Shown here: positions 54,671-63,419 of the stretch, piece after piece
Numbering within the stretch: the first letter of the stretch is position 1
How the letters are laid out: every line of letters starts with the position of its first letter
Assembly: GCA_016717855.1 (NCBI GenBank)
Contig: JADKEV010000003.1
Span: forward strand, 62,001 to 126,000
DNA: 64,000 nt
DNA from: Betaproteobacteria bacterium
Lineage (GTDB): Bacteria; Pseudomonadota; Gammaproteobacteria; Burkholderiales; Casimicrobiaceae
Reading direction: 5' to 3'
The notes under the pieces: model-generated
Databases searched by the model: none
What the model saw: the letters and a program-made list of their open reading frames with translations, nothing else
Told to the model about the DNA's origin: nothing
Position numbers and translations under genes: made by a program

Positions 54671-55158
54671 CCGGCGCGGCGCCCGCGCTCGTCTGCGAGC
54701 CGATGACCGCGGCGACACTGCCGGGGGCGCTGGCGGTGCTCACCGGCTTCCTGGCCGACGATCCGCATTACCTGGCCTCGAGCGCGGTCTACGGCGACGC
54801 GGGGCCCGCCGCCGTAGACGCGGCACTGCGGCTCTTCCTGGCGCGCCCCGAACTGGGGATGGTGTACCTGGCGCGGCGGGGCGATGACGTTGTCGCAGCG
54901 TGCGTGGCCTGCTACGCGATCTCCACTTCGCGCGGGGGGCTGGTGGTCAAGCTCGACGACGTGTCGGTGAAAAGCGCCTGCACCGGCCAGGGCATCGGCG
55001 GGGCGATGCTCGAGGCGTTGAAGGCACACCTGCGGGCCGAGGGCGTCTCGCGTATCGACTGCGGCTGCCATCGCGACAACGCGGGGGCGTGGCGCTTCTA
55101 CCAGCGCCACGGTTTCCGGCCGCTGCACGAGGAGCGGATTGCCTGCCTGCTGGACTGA
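54667..55158 (+). CDS. GNAT family N-acetyltransferase
   Basis: This 163-residue protein has an Acetyltransf_1 core: VVKLDDVSVKSACTGQGIGG with the acetyl-CoA loop GQGIGGAMLEALKAHL, and the closing CHRDNAGAWRFYQRHGFRPL. The start overlaps the thioesterase stop (ATGA). It is the last gene of the glc-type operon. The acceptor is unknown. Confidence 0.88.
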   Translation: MTGAAPALVCEPMTAATLPGALAVLTGFLADDPHYLASSAVYGDAGPAAVDAALRLFLARPELGMVYLARRGDDVVAACVACYAISTSRGGLVVKLDDVSVKSACTGQGIGGAMLEALKAHLRAEGVSRIDCGCHRDNAGAWRFYQRHGFRPLHEERIACLLD

Positions 55159-55264
55159 TTTCCTGTGCGGCACCTGACTTTGCGCCTCTGCGACAATTGC
55201 CCGCGCCCGGTCGTCCGGACGGCGAAACGGAGGGCGTCGCGGGGACGCGCCAAAAAGAAAAGCC

Positions 55265-55443
55265 TTGCGCTGGCGGCAATACGCGTGTATTAAGGGTACG
55301 CAGGTTCGTCAAGTGAAATGCTTTGGTTCGTAGTCACCGTTAGTTACCGCTCTCGCGGTTTTCATCTGGTCTTCGTCTCTCTCCCTTGAAGTTCCCGCAT
55401 CCGGGCTCACGCCCGTCTTTCGTTATTCATAGGAGCAGTAGAC
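55265..55443 (+). promoter_or_regulatory. cspA promoter and long 5' leader
   Basis: TTGCGC (55265-55270) and TATTAA (55288-55293) are 17 bp apart. The start codon is about 145 bases downstream, so a long untranslated leader is expected, as in cold-shock mRNAs whose leaders refold with temperature. The leader includes a T/C-rich block around 55360-55390 and a GGAGCAG site before the ATG. Confidence 0.45.
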
Positions 55444-55650
55444 ATGGCAACAGGTACAGTGAAGTGGTTCAACGACAGCAAGGGTTTCGGCTTCATTACT
55501 CCGGACTCGGGCGGCAAGGATCTTTTTGCGCATTTTTCCGCGATCATCGGCGACGGCCACAAGAGCCTGCAGGAAAACCAGAAGGTTTCGTTCGACGTGA
55601 CGACCGGCCCCAAGGGCGATCAGGCATCGAACATCAAATCGGCTGACTGA
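55444..55650 (+). CDS. cspA: Cold shock protein, CspA family
   Basis: This 68-residue protein carries both RNA-binding motifs of the cold shock domain, KGFGFI (RNP1) and LFAHFS (RNP2-like), after ATGTVKWFNDS. It acts as an RNA chaperone or antiterminator and single-stranded nucleic acid binder. Length and sequence are standard for proteobacterial CspA. A strong terminator follows within 20 bases, so it is monocistronic. Confidence 0.95.
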   Translation: MATGTVKWFNDSKGFGFITPDSGGKDLFAHFSAIIGDGHKSLQENQKVSFDVTTGPKGDQASNIKSAD

Positions 55651-55666
55651 TTCAGGTCATCTGCTG

Positions 55667-55693
55667 AAAAGGCCCGGGAAACCGGGCCTTTTT
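55667..55693 (+). terminator. Rho-independent terminator of cspA
   Basis: AAAAGGCCCGG and CCGGGCCTTTT pair in an eleven-base stem with a GAAA tetraloop, followed by a short T run. It lies 17 bases after the cspA stop. It is the clearest terminator in the window. Confidence 0.85.
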
Positions 55694-55830
55694 CATTGTG
55701 GAGGCGGGGCGCTCGAGTCGTTAGCCCGCGTTGCGTGGATATCCGGACCTTCGTTGACGGGCATCAAGCGTTCCGCCACGGCTCGTGGGCATCATTGTGA
55801 TGGATGCATGTTTTGATGAGGGAGTCCACC

Positions 55831-57141
55831 ATGTCCTACCGCCATGTTCCGTGGCAAATCCGCCTACCCGCGATGTGCCTGCTCGTCGCGGGCATCGGCT
55901 TCGCAACCATTGCGGGCGTGGGGGCCCAGACCGTCGACCAGGACTTGCAGCGCTGTCCGACCCCCGCCGAACTGGCGAGCGTCAACTCGCGGCTGTCGCT
56001 GACTTTTGCCAACGATCCCCAGGCGCAGGTGCTCGTCTGCACCGCCGCCGCCGGTTCGGCCAATCTCTCGCTGCTGAAAAAGCGCGCTTACAACAGCCTG
56101 CTCGCGATGCAGCGGCTGACGTTCGACGCGCCGCTGCCGTGGACCGCGCCGCCGACGGCGTCGTTGTGGGACTGGTTCACGCTCCAGGCGAACATCGACG
56201 GCATCGCCTTCAGCTACTCGACGGGCAGCGGCAATTCGTTCTGCTGCAATCCCGCCAACGTGATCAACATCGTCGTTGCGGCCAACAGCTACCTGTCGTT
56301 GACGGATCGCTGGGACACCTATCACAGCGGGCCCGGTGGCTACGGCGGCGGCCTCGGCGACACCCTCGCGCTGTTCGTGCACGAGGCGCGCCACAACCAG
56401 GGCTACTTTCACACCTGCGCCGGGGGCAACGACCAGACCTTCACCGAGATGGGCGCCTGGGCGATCCAGTCGTTGTTCTGGTACTGGATCGGGAACCACG
56501 GCAATCCGGGCTATCTGCGCCCGGTGACCAACGACGTCGGCGCCGACTACTATGCCGATGATGCGCGGGAGCGCGCCGAAAGCCAGCGGTCGACGCGGAT
56601 CTGCGCCGACGGGCGGACTTTCGTCTCCAACGACAACATCGAGTTCTACAACTCCGGCTTGAAGCACTACTTCATGACCGCAAACCAGGCCGAGGCGATC
56701 GGCATCGACCACGGCGCTGCCGGGCCGAACTGGTCGCGCACCGGCGCATCGTTCAAGATCTTCCCCGACCCGGCGCACGCTCCGATGAATGCAGTGCCCG
56801 TGTGCCGCTTCTACGGGACCCCGGGACTGGGACCCAACTCGCACTTCTTCACCATCGATCCGGCGGAGTGCGCGCAAGTCAAGCTCGATCCGGGGTGGAC
56901 GTATGAAGGGATCGTGTTCTACATGATCAAGCCATTCTTCGATCACTCCTGCAGCGCGTACAACGAGCGCCCGGGCCCGCCATTCACGTCATCGCCCACC
57001 ACGCGCGTGCTGCGGCTCTACAACCAGCGGGCGGCTTTCGGGGACAGCAACCACCGGTACACGACCGATTCCAACACGGCCAGCGTGATGGCAACGCAGG
57101 GCTGGAGGGCGGAGGGCGTGGTCCTGTGCTCGCCGCAATAG
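55831..57141 (+). CDS. Secreted metzincin-like protein with DUF5648 repeats
   Basis: This 436-residue protein has an N-terminal hydrophobic signal (MCLLVAGIGFATIAGVGAQ). The start at 55831 is chosen because GAGGGAG lies just upstream. At residues 184-194 it has HEARHNQGYFH, a full HExxHxxGxxH zinc motif, with Met207 in TEMGAW as a possible Met-turn. From about residue 270 it has DUF5648-type repeats (EFYNSGLKHYFMT, VCRFYGTPGLGPNSHFFT, GDSNHRYTTDS). The protease role is inferred from the motif only. The same C-terminal repeats occur in the protein at 61752-63314. Confidence 0.75.
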   Translation: MSYRHVPWQIRLPAMCLLVAGIGFATIAGVGAQTVDQDLQRCPTPAELASVNSRLSLTFANDPQAQVLVCTAAAGSANLSLLKKRAYNSLLAMQRLTFDAPLPWTAPPTASLWDWFTLQANIDGIAFSYSTGSGNSFCCNPANVINIVVAANSYLSLTDRWDTYHSGPGGYGGGLGDTLALFVHEARHNQGYFHTCAGGNDQTFTEMGAWAIQSLFWYWIGNHGNPGYLRPVTNDVGADYYADDARERAESQRSTRICADGRTFVSNDNIEFYNSGLKHYFMTANQAEAIGIDHGAAGPNWSRTGASFKIFPDPAHAPMNAVPVCRFYGTPGLGPNSHFFTIDPAECAQVKLDPGWTYEGIVFYMIKPFFDHSCSAYNERPGPPFTSSPTTRVLRLYNQRAAFGDSNHRYTTDSNTASVMATQGWRAEGVVLCSPQ

Positions 57142-57208
57142 CCATCCGCTCCGCGCGCGGCCGCGACCAGCGGAAGTTGACCGAAATGATCGCGCGGCCC
57201 GCGCGGGA

Positions 57209-58085
57209 CTAACCTGCCGCGATCCGCCGCTGCAGTCGTTCCCAGCCTTCGTCGACCTCGGCCTGCAGCGCCGCGATGTCGGCCTCGCTCAGGTGCCGAT
57301 AGCGGCGCTGCGGCGCCAGATAGTCGGCAACCGGCCGCGTCTTCGTCGTGTAGTTCAGCGTATACGTGCGCCCGTTCTCGACCTCGTACAGCGGATACGC
57401 GCCGCACTCGACCGCGTAACGCGCGGCGGTCAGGCCCGCGTCGTCGGGCAACCCCCAGCCGTCCAGGCACGGAATGAGCAGGGTGATGATGCGCGTGCCC
57501 TTGATCGTCCTGGCCTTGGCCACCTTGCGCAGCAGGTCGGGCAGGTGGCCGACGCTCGCGGTCGCCGCATAGGGGACCTCGTGCGCTGCCATGATCTCGA
57601 TCAGGTTCTTCTTGCGCGAGGTTTTGCCGGCCGGGGGTCGAGCCGGTGGCGGCCAGGTGCGGCGTCGACGAGGACTTCTGCGCCCCGGTGTTCATGTAGC
57701 CCTCGTTGTCGAGGCAGAAGTAGAGGAAGTCTTCGTTGCGCTCCGCCGCGGACGACAGGCACTGGAAGCCGATATCGTAAGTGCCACCGTCGCCGGCCAG
57801 GACGATCACCTGCGTGTCATGCTCGCCCCGCGCGTCGAGCGCCCGGCGCAGGCCCGAGGCCGCGGCGGCGCTCGCCTCCAGCGTCGGCTGGTAGACGGGG
57901 ATCTTGAGCGAGCTGTAAGGCTGCGGTCCCGCGATGATCGCCATGCACGACGGCGGAATGATGGCCATCGTCTTCGGTCCCATCGCGGCCAGCACGTGGC
58001 GCACCGACAGCGCGTCGATGCAGCCGGGACACGCGGCGTGCCCGGAGCAGAGCATCGGGTCTTCCCGCAGTTCGAGTTTTTGCAT
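57209..58085 (-). CDS. 2-oxoacid:acceptor oxidoreductase beta subunit (TPP-binding), one frameshift
   Basis: About 291 residues after removing one base from the run of five identical bases at 57633-57637. The N-terminal part has CSGHAACPGC, typical of PorB cysteines, and the TPP motif GDGGTYDIGFQCLSS with DNEGYMNTG. The C-terminal part (LIEIMAAHEVPYAATASVGH, ITLLIPCLDGWGL) continues in the next frame. With the alpha and gamma subunits it converts a 2-oxoacid to acyl-CoA with low-potential electrons. It is last in its operon. The break is in a homopolymer and is very likely a sequencing error. Confidence 0.85.
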
Positions 58086-58090
58086 GCGTG

Positions 58091-59265
58091 TCACCTCACC
58101 CAGATCGATTCCGGCTGCGGCTCGCTCGCGTTCGCAAGCCCGACGAACTCCGCAATCTTCGCCGGCGGGACGTTGACCCCGCCCACGCCCGCGAGGTAGC
58201 CAAAGAGCCGCGGCGCGGCGGCCATCCCGTACAGCGCCGCGCGCAATTCCTGGTGCAGCACGCCGCCGTGTCCGGGCGAATAGTTGCGATCGAGCACCAG
58301 CACTTCGGGCACGCCGGCCAGGGCTTCGCGCAGCGCCTGCGCCGGCAGCGGCCGGAACAGTCGCACCTTCAGCAGCCCGACCGCCTGGCCTTGGTCGCGC
58401 AGCGCGTCCACCGCGTCGCGCGCGGTGCCGCACATGCTGCCCATCGCCACGATGACAGTGTGGGCGCCGTCGCAGCGGTAGCGCTCGATCAAGCCGTAGG
58501 CGCGTCCGGTCCGCTCACTCCACTCGCGATCCGCCTCCAGCGCGACCGCCGGAACCTCGTCCATCGCGGCGCCAAGCGCCTGGCGGTGCCGATAGAACAT
58601 CTCCTGTGTCACGACGTTGCCCCACGATTCGACGTTTGCGGTGTCGAGGCGATGCTCCGGCGCGAACGCCGGCAGGTACGCGTCGACCAGTCCTGTGGCG
58701 GTACGCAGACCGGCTCCAGCGCGTGCGAGACATAGAACGCGTCGAGGTTCACCATCACCGGCAGCAACACGCGCTCGGCGATCCGGAACGCGTGGAGCAC
58801 CGTGTCGAGCGATTCCTGCGCGCTCTCCACGTAGAACTGTACCCAGCCGGTGTCGCGCTGGGCGAGGCTGTCGGTCTCGTCGGGCCAGAAAGCCCAGGGC
58901 GAGGCCAGCGTCCGGTTGACGTTGGCCATCACGATCGGCGCCCGCGCGCCGCTCGCGTAGTGGAGCAGTTCGTGCATCAGCAGCAGGCCCTGCGAGGCGG
59001 TCGCGGTGAACACGCGCACGCCCGCCAGCGACGCCGGGATGCAGGCGGCCATCACCGAGTGCTCGGACTCGGGGGTGATGACCTCGGCGTCGAATTCGCC
59101 CGCCGCCTGGAAGTCCGTGATCAGTTCGAGGATCGGCGTCTGCGGCGTGATCGGATAGACCGGGACGACCTTGGGCCGCGCCAACCGCGCCGCCCAGGCG
59201 ACCGCATGGTTGCCGGTCAGGAGCACCGGCCGTGACGCCAGCATTGCGTCGTCGCGCGCGTTCAT
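58091..59265 (-). CDS. 2-oxoacid:acceptor oxidoreductase alpha subunit, one frameshift
   Basis: About 391 residues after restoring one base near 58691, giving QDLVDAYLPAFAPEHRLDTA. The first part has VPVYPITPQTPILELITDF and TPESEHSVMAACIPASLAGVR, the PorA pyrimidine-binding domain. The second part (MFYRHRQALGAAMDEVP, VIVAMGSMCGTARDAVDALR, PGHGGVLHQELRAAL) is the C-terminal transketolase-like domain. The start overlaps the stop of the flavoprotein gene by four bases. The 2-oxoacid substrate could be pyruvate, phenylglyoxylate or another. Confidence 0.87.
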
Positions 59266-60929
59266 CGCGTCTCCTCGACCATTTTCATCGACCCGGTCGG
59301 GCACTCCTTGACGCACAGGCCGCAGCCCTTGCAGTAGTCGGTCAGCACCAGGTAGCCATCGCCCTCGCGCTGCACGGCGAGGTCGGGACAGTAGTGCACG
59401 CAGTTGTCGCACTGGATGCAGGTCCCGCAGGAGAAGCAGCGCGCGGATTCGGCCAGCGCCTGTTCGAGCTCGAACCCGAGCTGCACCTCGGCGCCGCTGG
59501 CCAGGCGCCGCGCGGGGTCGAGCTTCTGCCCGGCCGCCCGCGCTTGCGCTGGGTAGTAGAACGTGTTGATCGCGGCCAGCGGCACGACCGGCTCCGGATC
59601 GCCATCCGCACCGGCATCTGTCGTTTGCTCGTCCGCGCGCAACGCCTGGTCGATCGCGTGCGCGGCGCGCTTGCCCATGCCGATCGCTTCGGTGACGAAG
59701 CGCGCCATGCTTGCCACGTCGCCACCGGCGTACACGCGCTCGAGGCTGGTCGCCTGGCGGGGGCCGGTGCGCAACAGCGTGCCGTCAGCCTCCAGCGCGG
59801 GGAGCAGCGGCGCGAGATCGGGGTCCTGCCCGATCGAGGGCACGATGGCGTCGGCGGCCAGCGCGAACTCGCTGCCCGCGATGCGCACGAGCGTGAATTG
59901 CCCACGCGCGGCGCCGGGTTCGAAACGCACGCGTACGCACTTGAGCAGCAGGCCGCCGCTGCCCGAGTCGATGGCCGCGGTGAGCATCGCGCCGTCGGCC
60001 AGCGCAATGCCTTCCTCCAGCGCCTCGGCGACCTCCTCGCGCTGCGCCGGCATCTGCGCCGCGCTCTCCAGCGCCAGGATGGTGACGTCATGCCCCGCGC
60101 GGCGGGCGCTGCGGGCGACATCGACGGCTGAGCTGCCGCCGCCGATCACGACCACGCGCTGGCCGAGCCCCGGCGGGGCGCCGGCGTTCGCCCGCGCCAG
60201 GTAATCGGCGCCGTCCAGCACCCAGGGCCGGGAGTAATCGAGTTGCGCCAGGCGTTTCTGGCGACGCGCGCCGATCGCCACGTAGACCGCGTCGAACCCG
60301 GCGCGCAGCCGCGCGAAGTCCTCCTGCGTCTCGATCGGCGTGCCGCAGCGCACGTCGATGCCGAGCGCCACGATGCGCGCGATCTCGCCGTCGAGCACGG
60401 AGCGCGCGAGGCGATACGAGGGGATGCCGTAGCGCATCAATCCGCCCAGCTCGGGCCGGGATTCGAACAGCGTCACCGCGTACCCGCGACGGCGGAGATG
60501 ATATGCCGCGGCCAGCCCCGAAGGCCCGCCGCCGACGACCGCGATCCGCTCCTTGCGGGCCGCGGGGCCCGGCGCGAAGGCCCAGCCTTGCTCCAGCGCC
60601 ACATCGCCGACGTGGCGTTCGAGCCGGCAGATAGCCAGCGACTGGTCAAAGCCGGCGCGATTGCAGGCCGCTTCGCACGGGTGGTGGCAGATGCGCCCGG
60701 CGATCGCGGGAAACGGGTTGTGGCGGGTGAGAATTTCCCATGCCCCGCGAAAGTCCCGCTCGCGGGCGCGGCCGATCCACTGGGCAATGTCGCCGTTCAC
60801 CGGGCAGGCGGCGTGGCAGGGCGAGGGGGCCTGGATATGCCGGGGCAGCGCGGCGCGCCACGAGCCGGTCTTGAACACCTCGGTGTTGCCGGTGGTCCAG
60901 ATGCTGGGCGGCGGGATGGTCGCGTTCAT
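59262..60929 (-). CDS. GltD-like NAD(P) oxidoreductase fused to 2[4Fe-4S] ferredoxin domain
   Basis: This 555-residue protein has an N-terminal helical Fe-S domain (CHAACPVNGDIAQWI, CHHPCEAACNR), an FAD motif AVVGGGPSGLAAAYHL, an NAD(P) motif VVIGGGSSAVDVARSA, and a C-terminal ferredoxin domain with CFSCGTCIQCDNCVHYCP and CKGCGLCVKECP. It would move electrons between the 2-oxoacid oxidoreductase and NAD(P). This arrangement resembles the NADH-linked phenylglyoxylate oxidoreductase of Aromatoleum/Azoarcus (PadH plus PadF functions in one chain). The start is the ATG at 60929 overlapping the gamma subunit stop. Confidence 0.88.
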   Translation of the reverse strand: MNATIPPPSIWTTGNTEVFKTGSWRAALPRHIQAPSPCHAACPVNGDIAQWIGRARERDFRGAWEILTRHNPFPAIAGRICHHPCEAACNRAGFDQSLAICRLERHVGDVALEQGWAFAPGPAARKERIAVVGGGPSGLAAAYHLRRRGYAVTLFESRPELGGLMRYGIPSYRLARSVLDGEIARIVALGIDVRCGTPIETQEDFARLRAGFDAVYVAIGARRQKRLAQLDYSRPWVLDGADYLARANAGAPPGLGQRVVVIGGGSSAVDVARSARRAGHDVTILALESAAQMPAQREEVAEALEEGIALADGAMLTAAIDSGSGGLLLKCVRVRFEPGAARGQFTLVRIAGSEFALAADAIVPSIGQDPDLAPLLPALEADGTLLRTGPRQATSLERVYAGGDVASMARFVTEAIGMGKRAAHAIDQALRADEQTTDAGADGDPEPVVPLAAINTFYYPAQARAAGQKLDPARRLASGAEVQLGFELEQALAESARCFSCGTCIQCDNCVHYCPDLAVQREGDGYLVLTDYCKGCGLCVKECPTGSMKMVEETR

Positions 60930-61483
60930 GCCGCCATCCGCTGCAAGTGCGCATCGACCCAGCGGTAGCCCTCGGTGCAGGCCGCGATGTTCTCCTCGTG
61001 CAGTTTCGGCGCCTCCGCGGTGAGCACGCGGGTCAGCACCTCGAGGCTGGGGGCTGCGATCGCCCGCGCAAAAGCGCCCAGCAGCGCCGAGTTGACGATG
61101 CGGCCCAGGCTGTGGCCGCGGGATATCGCCATGCCGTCGACCGGCAGTACGCGGTGGCCGGGCAGCATCTCGGCGTACTGCTCCACCGTCCGCGACGAGT
61201 TGACGACGATCTGCGCGCCGGGGCGCGCAGCCGCGAGCAGCCGGCCTTCCAGCAGCGTCGAGTCGAAGCACAAGATCGCATCGGCCTGTTCGATGTCGCA
61301 GCGCACGCGGATGGGCCGGTCGTCGACGCGGAGGAAGGAACTCACCGGCGTGCCCCGGCGCGCGCCGCCGTAGCTGGCGAATGCCTGCACCTGCCGCCCC
61401 TCGGCAAAGAACGCCATCGCCAGCAGCGTGCCGGCGGTCTGCGCGCCTTGTCCGCCGCGGCCCTGGATGATGATCTGCAGCAC
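60926..61483 (-). CDS. 2-oxoacid:acceptor oxidoreductase gamma subunit
   Basis: This 185-residue protein starts at GTG (LQIIIQGRGGQGAQTAGTLLA), with AGGAGG nine bases upstream; longer frames reaching 61903 are not supported. The glycine-rich start and ASYGGARRGTPVSSFLRVDD are hallmarks of PorG/POR_N gamma subunits. It leads the operon gamma, flavoprotein-ferredoxin, alpha, beta, all overlapping or nearly so. Confidence 0.9.
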   Translation of the reverse strand: MLQIIIQGRGGQGAQTAGTLLAMAFFAEGRQVQAFASYGGARRGTPVSSFLRVDDRPIRVRCDIEQADAILCFDSTLLEGRLLAAARPGAQIVVNSSRTVEQYAEMLPGHRVLPVDGMAISRGHSLGRIVNSALLGAFARAIAAPSLEVLTRVLTAEAPKLHEENIAACTEGYRWVDAHLQRMAA

Positions 61484-61751
61484 GGGCTTGCCTCCTTCGG
61501 CGTCCGGCGCCCCGGTCTGGCGTGCATGCCGGGCTGTGCAGCGGACGCGAGCCCGATTCTTGCGCGGGCGCGCGCACCAGTCCTTGTCGCAGATCAAAAG
61601 ATCACGATACGGCCGTCCTGCCCGTTGGCGGGCCGCGGTCGCGCAAGGCGCGGCGCCTACCCTGTATGCGCGATAGGCGCGCCGCGGTCCCGTCGATATA
61701 CTGCTTCCGGTGGATGCGCTTCGCGTCCTTCGTCTTCCCGATGGGGGTTCC

Positions 61752-63314
61752 ATGACTCGCTTCCGCCAACCACTCTCCTCTGCGTTATCCGTGCTTGCAC
61801 TGGCGTTCCTGTTCACCAGCCTCGCGGCGCACGCCGATGCGGTGATCGGCTCCGTTGCGGGCGGCATGAACGCGTCGGCGATGGCGGTGAACACGGCCAC
61901 CAACAGGATCTACGTGGCGAACGTCGACGACAGCAATGTCACCGTGATCGATGGCCTGACGCTGGCTACCAGCAGCGTGCCTGCCGGAACCGGGCCGGGC
62001 ACGCTGGCGGTGAACGCGGTCACCAACCGGATCTACGTCGCCAACCGCGGTAGCAACGATGTCACGGTCATCGACGGCGCGACCAGCGGCACGAGCGCCG
62101 TGGCGGTGGGTTCGGGCCCCACAGACGTGGCGGTGAATCCCGTCACCAACAAGATCTACACGGCGAACGCGAACGACAACAGCGTCACGGTAATCGATGG
62201 CGCGACCGGCGCCACCAGCACCGTCCCGGTGGGGGCGTTCCCGCTGGCCGTGGCAGTCAACACCGTGACGAACCGGATCTATGTCGCGAGCTACGACAGC
62301 CAGAGCGTCACCGTGATCGACGGCGCGACCAACGCCACCAGCTCCGTGGCGATGGCCTTCCCGCTCTGGAATGTCGCCGTGAACGAGACGACGAACCGGG
62401 TCTATGCGCTCTCGCCAGCCCCCGTCGTCGCGGTCATCGACGGCGCGACCAACGCAGTCCACGTCCTGCCCGTCGGACCCAGCCCCGGCTCGATTGCGAT
62501 CAACGAGGTGACGAACCGGATTTACGTCACGCACTGGCCGGCCAACTCGGTGAGCGTCATCAACGGCGATACCGAGGGCATCACCGTCGTGGCGACCCAA
62601 TCGGGGCCCTACGGACCGGCGGTGAACCCGGTGACCAAGCGGGTTTACGTGCCGAACCAGAACAGCGACAGCGTCACCATCATCGATGGCGCGTCCAACA
62701 CGACCAGCCTGATTTTCACCGGGGCGGGCCCGGGGCCGTTGGCGGTGAATCCGGGGACGAATAGGATCTACGTAGCGAGCCATCCCGCCAATACGATTGC
62801 CGTAATCGATGGCGCGGCCGCCGACCGGCCGCTCTCGGGTGTCGTGGTCGAGTTCTACCACGCGGGGCTGGATCACTACTTCATCACCGCCGATCCTGAC
62901 GAAGCCGCTGCGATCGATGGCGGCGGCGCGGGCTCCGGCTGGGCGCGCACCGGCAATTCGTTCAAGTCCGGAGGCGCCGCTGCTGTCTGCCGTTTCTACG
63001 GTAGCCCGTACGCGCCCGGACCGAATTCGCATTTCTATACGGTGAGCGTCGCCGAGTGCGAGGAAGTGAAAAGGATCGCGGCGGCTTCGGGCGGCGGCGC
63101 CCGCTGGAATTTCGAGAGCTTTGATTTTCTGTCCGGCCCGCCGCTCAATCAGGGCTGCGCCGCGGGCACGGTGCCTGTCTACCGCGCCTACAACGACGGG
63201 TTTCGCCAGGGCCGCGACAGCAACCATCGGATCACCAGCAATCCGGCGGCGATCCAGCAGGTCGTCGCGCGCGGGTGGATAGCCGAGGGCATCGTGATGT
63301 GCGCGCCGGCCTGA
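61752..63314 (+). CDS. Secreted YVTN beta-propeller protein with C-terminal DUF5648 repeats
   Basis: This 520-residue protein starts with a signal peptide (SVLALAFLFTSLAAHADA). Residues about 38-355 hold eight repeats of about 40 residues of the form AVNxxTNRIYVAN followed by VTVIDGAT, a beta-propeller blade pattern. The C-terminal 150 residues (VEFYHAGLDHYFIT, VCRFYGSPYAPGPNSHFYT, GRDSNHRITSN) are DUF5648-like and shared with 55831-57141. It is probably an extracellular or surface scaffold or binding protein; no enzyme motif was seen. The start at 61752 puts the signal peptide directly at the N-terminus. Confidence 0.82.
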   Translation: MTRFRQPLSSALSVLALAFLFTSLAAHADAVIGSVAGGMNASAMAVNTATNRIYVANVDDSNVTVIDGLTLATSSVPAGTGPGTLAVNAVTNRIYVANRGSNDVTVIDGATSGTSAVAVGSGPTDVAVNPVTNKIYTANANDNSVTVIDGATGATSTVPVGAFPLAVAVNTVTNRIYVASYDSQSVTVIDGATNATSSVAMAFPLWNVAVNETTNRVYALSPAPVVAVIDGATNAVHVLPVGPSPGSIAINEVTNRIYVTHWPANSVSVINGDTEGITVVATQSGPYGPAVNPVTKRVYVPNQNSDSVTIIDGASNTTSLIFTGAGPGPLAVNPGTNRIYVASHPANTIAVIDGAAADRPLSGVVVEFYHAGLDHYFITADPDEAAAIDGGGAGSGWARTGNSFKSGGAAAVCRFYGSPYAPGPNSHFYTVSVAECEEVKRIAAASGGGARWNFESFDFLSGPPLNQGCAAGTVPVYRAYNDGFRQGRDSNHRITSNPAAIQQVVARGWIAEGIVMCAPA

Positions 63315-63328
63315 TTGCCGGCCTGCGC

Positions 63329-63345
63329 GACGAGGCCGCCTCGTC
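63329..63345 (+). terminator. Weak hairpin after the beta-propeller gene
   Basis: GACGAGG and CCTCGTC form a perfect seven-base stem around a three-base loop, 15 bases after the stop. There is no T run, so termination is uncertain. Confidence 0.25.
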
Positions 63346-63419
63346 AAGCTGCGCATGACCGGCCGGGCGTCCCGCAATTTCATTACAATGGCACGCCCAA
63401 ATCAATCGAGGAGCGACCG

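Noticed and set aside
57142..57208. Terminator between the metzincin-like gene and the beta-subunit gene
   Set aside because: GC-rich partial inverted repeats are present, but there is no stable stem with a T run on either strand.
61860..62820. Regular repeats suggesting a CRISPR array
   Set aside because: The repeats are about 120 bp, imperfect and in frame; they encode YVTN beta-propeller blades.
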